Shown here piece by piece: positions 21,836-23,460 of a stretch of 23,460 nt of DNA. The stretch is from assembly GCA_013362835.1 (NCBI GenBank), contig JABFVJ010000246.1, positions 1-23,460 on the forward strand. Reading direction: 5' to 3'. The notes under the pieces were generated by a model, which made no database searches, had not been told where the DNA came from, and saw nothing but the letters and a program-made list of their open reading frames with translations. Both the position numbers and the translations under genes were made by a program. The DNA comes from Nonomuraea sp. (lineage in GTDB: Bacteria; Actinomycetota; Actinomycetes; Streptosporangiales; Streptosporangiaceae). Position 1 is the first letter of the stretch. Each line of letters starts with the position of its first letter.

Positions 21836-22653
21836 CGGACGCGCTTGACCTGACAGGACTGCGCTACCGCTTCGGCAAGGTCGAAGCGGTGGCCGGAGTC
21901 GACCTGACGGTGGCGGAAGGCGAGATCTTCGGCCTGCTCGGACCCAACGGGGCGGGCAAGACCACCGCCATCAGATGCATCACCACGTTGTTACCCGTGC
22001 CCTCCGGCATGGTCAGGGTCTTCGGGCACGACGCCTCCCGCGAACGCATGGCGGTGCGCAGGCTCCTGGGATACGTGCCGCAACAACTGTCCGCCGACGG
22101 CAACCTCACCGGACGCGAGAACGTGGCGATGTTCGCCAGGGTCTTCGACGTGCCACGACGCGAGCGCACCGCCCGCGTCGAGCAGGCCCTCACCGCAGTC
22201 GGCCTGGCCGAGGCCTCGGGACGCATGGCCGCCACCTACTCAGGCGGCATGGTCCGCCGGCTCGAACTGGCCCAGGCGCTGGTCAGCGCACCCCGGCTGC
22301 TCATACTCGACGAGCCCACCATCGGGCTCGACCCCATCGCCAGGACCGGCGTGTGGGAGCACATCAACGCCGTCCGCGCGGCCACCGGCATGACCGTGCT
22401 GGTCACCACCCACTACATGGACGAGGCCGACCAGTACTGCGACCGCATCGGCCTCATGCACCGCGGCGTCCTGCGCGCCTGCGCCACGCCGTACCGGCTG
22501 AAGGAGGACCTGCGCGCCCGGCAGGGCGGCGACGCCGTCCCCACCCTGGAAGACGTCTTCCGCGACCTGGCGGGCAGCGGCCTCGAAGGCGAGCTCGAAG
22601 GAGGATTCCGCGATGTCCGCAGCACCCGCCGCACCGCAACCCGCCTCGGCTGA
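21832..22653 (+). CDS. ABC transporter ATP-binding protein (ABC-2/DrrA-type exporter)
   Basis: A 273-residue nucleotide-binding subunit with Walker A GPNGAGKTT (37-45), Q-loop near Gln84/Gln85 (VPQQ), signature YSGGM (136-140), Walker B LLILDEP (156-162), D-loop GLDP and switch His194. The short signature and the C-terminal end (PTLEDVFRDLAG) are typical of DrrA-like ATPases that serve ABC-2 permeases in drug, lipid or natural-product export. The GTG at 21832 overlaps the MarR stop. The C-terminus overlaps the permease gene by 41 bases. A TTA leucine codon occurs at 21991-21993 (Leu54). Confidence 0.93.
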   Translation: MTDALDLTGLRYRFGKVEAVAGVDLTVAEGEIFGLLGPNGAGKTTAIRCITTLLPVPSGMVRVFGHDASRERMAVRRLLGYVPQQLSADGNLTGRENVAMFARVFDVPRRERTARVEQALTAVGLAEASGRMAATYSGGMVRRLELAQALVSAPRLLILDEPTIGLDPIARTGVWEHINAVRAATGMTVLVTTHYMDEADQYCDRIGLMHRGVLRACATPYRLKEDLRARQGGDAVPTLEDVFRDLAGSGLEGELEGGFRDVRSTRRTATRLG

Positions 22654-23458
22654 CCGGCTCGACCTGCTGCTCACCCCGCCCAGGCCGCTCACCGGATGGC
22701 GGGTGCTGCCCGCCAGGATCGTGGCCATGTGCGTGGTCGAGCTGCAGAAGCTGCGCCACGACCGCAGCGAGCTGTACACCAGGGCCATCCAGCCCGCGCT
22801 GTGGCTGCTCATCTTCGGGATGACGTTCACCAGGATCGGGCTGATCCCCAGCGACGGCATCCCCTACCTCGACTACCTGGCCGCCGGGATCATCGCCCAG
22901 TCGGCCATGTTCATCTCGATCTTCTACGGCATCCAGATCATCTGGGAACGCGACGCCGGCGTGCTGAACAAGCTGCTCGTCACCCCCACACCCCGCACCG
23001 CCCTCGTCGCCGGCAAGGCCTTCGCCGCCGGCATCAAGGCGCTCATCCAGGCCCTCGTCATCGTCATCCTGGCCGCGGTGCTCGGGGTGGGGATCAGCTG
23101 GAACCCCCTGCGCCTGCTCGGCGTCGCCGTCGCCGTCGTGCTCGGGGCGGCGTTCTTCTCGTGCCTGTCGGTGGCGATCGCGGGCATCGTGCGCAACCGC
23201 GACCGCCTGATGGGCATCGGGCAGGCGATCACCATGCCGCTGTTCTTCGCCTCCAACGCGCTGTACCCGACCAGCCTCATGCCCGGCTGGCTGCAGGCGC
23301 TGAGCGCGGTCAACCCGCTCAGCTACCAGGTCGACGCGCTGCGCGGACTGCTGCTCGGCACCCCGGCGCACCTGCTGCTCGACTTCGCCGTCCTGGCCGT
23401 GTCGGCGGTGCTCGGGATCATCGCCGCGTCCGCGTTGCTGCCGAGGCTGGCGCGATGA
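22613..23458 (+). CDS. ABC-2 type transporter permease (DrrB-like)
   Basis: A 281-residue membrane subunit with six hydrophobic segments. The first part (VVELQKLRHDRSELYTRAIQPALWLLIFGMTF) is the usual lead-in to helix one. Segments near 75-100, 135-160, 165-190, 200-220 and 250-278 follow, and PLFFASNALYPTSLMPGWLQALSAVNPLSYQVDALRGLL is the strongly conserved C-terminal block of ABC-2 permeases. The ATG at 22613 has GGAGG eight bases upstream, inside the ATPase gene, which it overlaps by 41 bases. With the ATPase it should form an exporter; the substrate is unknown. The gene is complete: its TGA lies two bases before the window end. Confidence 0.92.
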   Translation: MSAAPAAPQPASADRLDLLLTPPRPLTGWRVLPARIVAMCVVELQKLRHDRSELYTRAIQPALWLLIFGMTFTRIGLIPSDGIPYLDYLAAGIIAQSAMFISIFYGIQIIWERDAGVLNKLLVTPTPRTALVAGKAFAAGIKALIQALVIVILAAVLGVGISWNPLRLLGVAVAVVLGAAFFSCLSVAIAGIVRNRDRLMGIGQAITMPLFFASNALYPTSLMPGWLQALSAVNPLSYQVDALRGLLLGTPAHLLLDFAVLAVSAVLGIIAASALLPRLAR

Positions 23459-23460
23459 TC
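23455..23460 (+). other. Possible start of a further co-translated gene
   Basis: The permease stop is embedded in ATGATC: an ATG at 23455-23457 overlaps the TGA at 23456-23458, the same ATGA arrangement used elsewhere in this window. Only two codons are visible, so this is a pointer rather than a gene call. Confidence 0.25.

Noticed and set aside
1..23460. Search by eye for tRNA, rRNA, CRISPR arrays, transposases, integrases and attachment sites
   Set aside because: No such structures or protein motifs were seen; the window reads as chromosomal DNA without mobile elements.

Overview
The window is high-GC DNA with actinobacterial hallmarks: strong third-position G/C bias, frequent GTG starts, ATGA/GTGA stop-start overlaps, a short-Q-loop cytochrome bd oxidase, F420/flavin LLM-type oxidoreductases, RsbW-like ATPases and a Hanks-type kinase gene with an extracellular domain. 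A Streptosporangiales-like soil actinomycete (Nonomuraea and relatives) would fit, but the genus is inference. No rRNA, tRNA, CRISPR array, phage or insertion sequence was found. Gene density is very high and no gene-free stretch exceeds about 200 bases. The longest is the divergent region at 15082-15265.

Layout. 1-700 (minus): the start of a SecD-type translocase gene, cut by the window edge, preceded by a small secreted protein. 737-2398 (plus): a GH13 trehalose-synthase/alpha-amylase-like enzyme. 2456-2686 (plus): a stand-alone fragment that looks like a histidine-kinase dimerisation helix pair without its phosphoacceptor His. 2630-5007 (minus): cydA-cydB-VOC protein. 5105-10495 (minus): a run holding a membrane fatty-acid desaturase, a NarL-type sensor kinase and a response regulator (the des-desK-desR order), with an LtrA-family membrane protein, an amidohydrolase and a small unknown protein upstream. 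10525-11658 (minus): trpD preceded by a trp attenuator whose 12-residue leader peptide holds two adjacent Trp codons and overlaps the stop codon of a FhuF-like Fe-S gene (11655-12392). 12416-13816 (plus): an orphan family-5 substrate-binding lipoprotein. 13813-15081 (minus): a formylglycine-generating enzyme with both active-site cysteines and an RsbW-like ATPase. 15266-17259 (plus): a membrane-anchored kinase-like protein missing most of the N-lobe, translationally coupled to an unknown membrane-anchored protein. 17264-19412: an HxlR regulator divergent from a tautomerase and an LLM oxidoreductase carrying a repetitive Gly/Ala insertion. 19402-21313 (minus): a frameshifted LLM monooxygenase gene followed by two half-size YdcZ/DUF606 transporters. 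21392-end (plus): MarR regulator, ABC ATPase and ABC-2 permease with overlapping reading frames, and perhaps a further gene starting at the last bases.

The best candidates for new biology are: (1) the trp attenuator, with complete mutually exclusive 1:2, 2:3 and 3:4 pairings, tied to the end of a FhuF-like gene; (2) the degenerate kinase at 15266-16480 and its coupled partner; (3) a putative membrane-fluidity/cold module (desaturase, DesK/DesR-like pair, LtrA protein); and (4) the single-base G-tract frameshift in the oxidoreductase at 20269-21313. All functional assignments come from reading motifs in the sequence. No database search was run.
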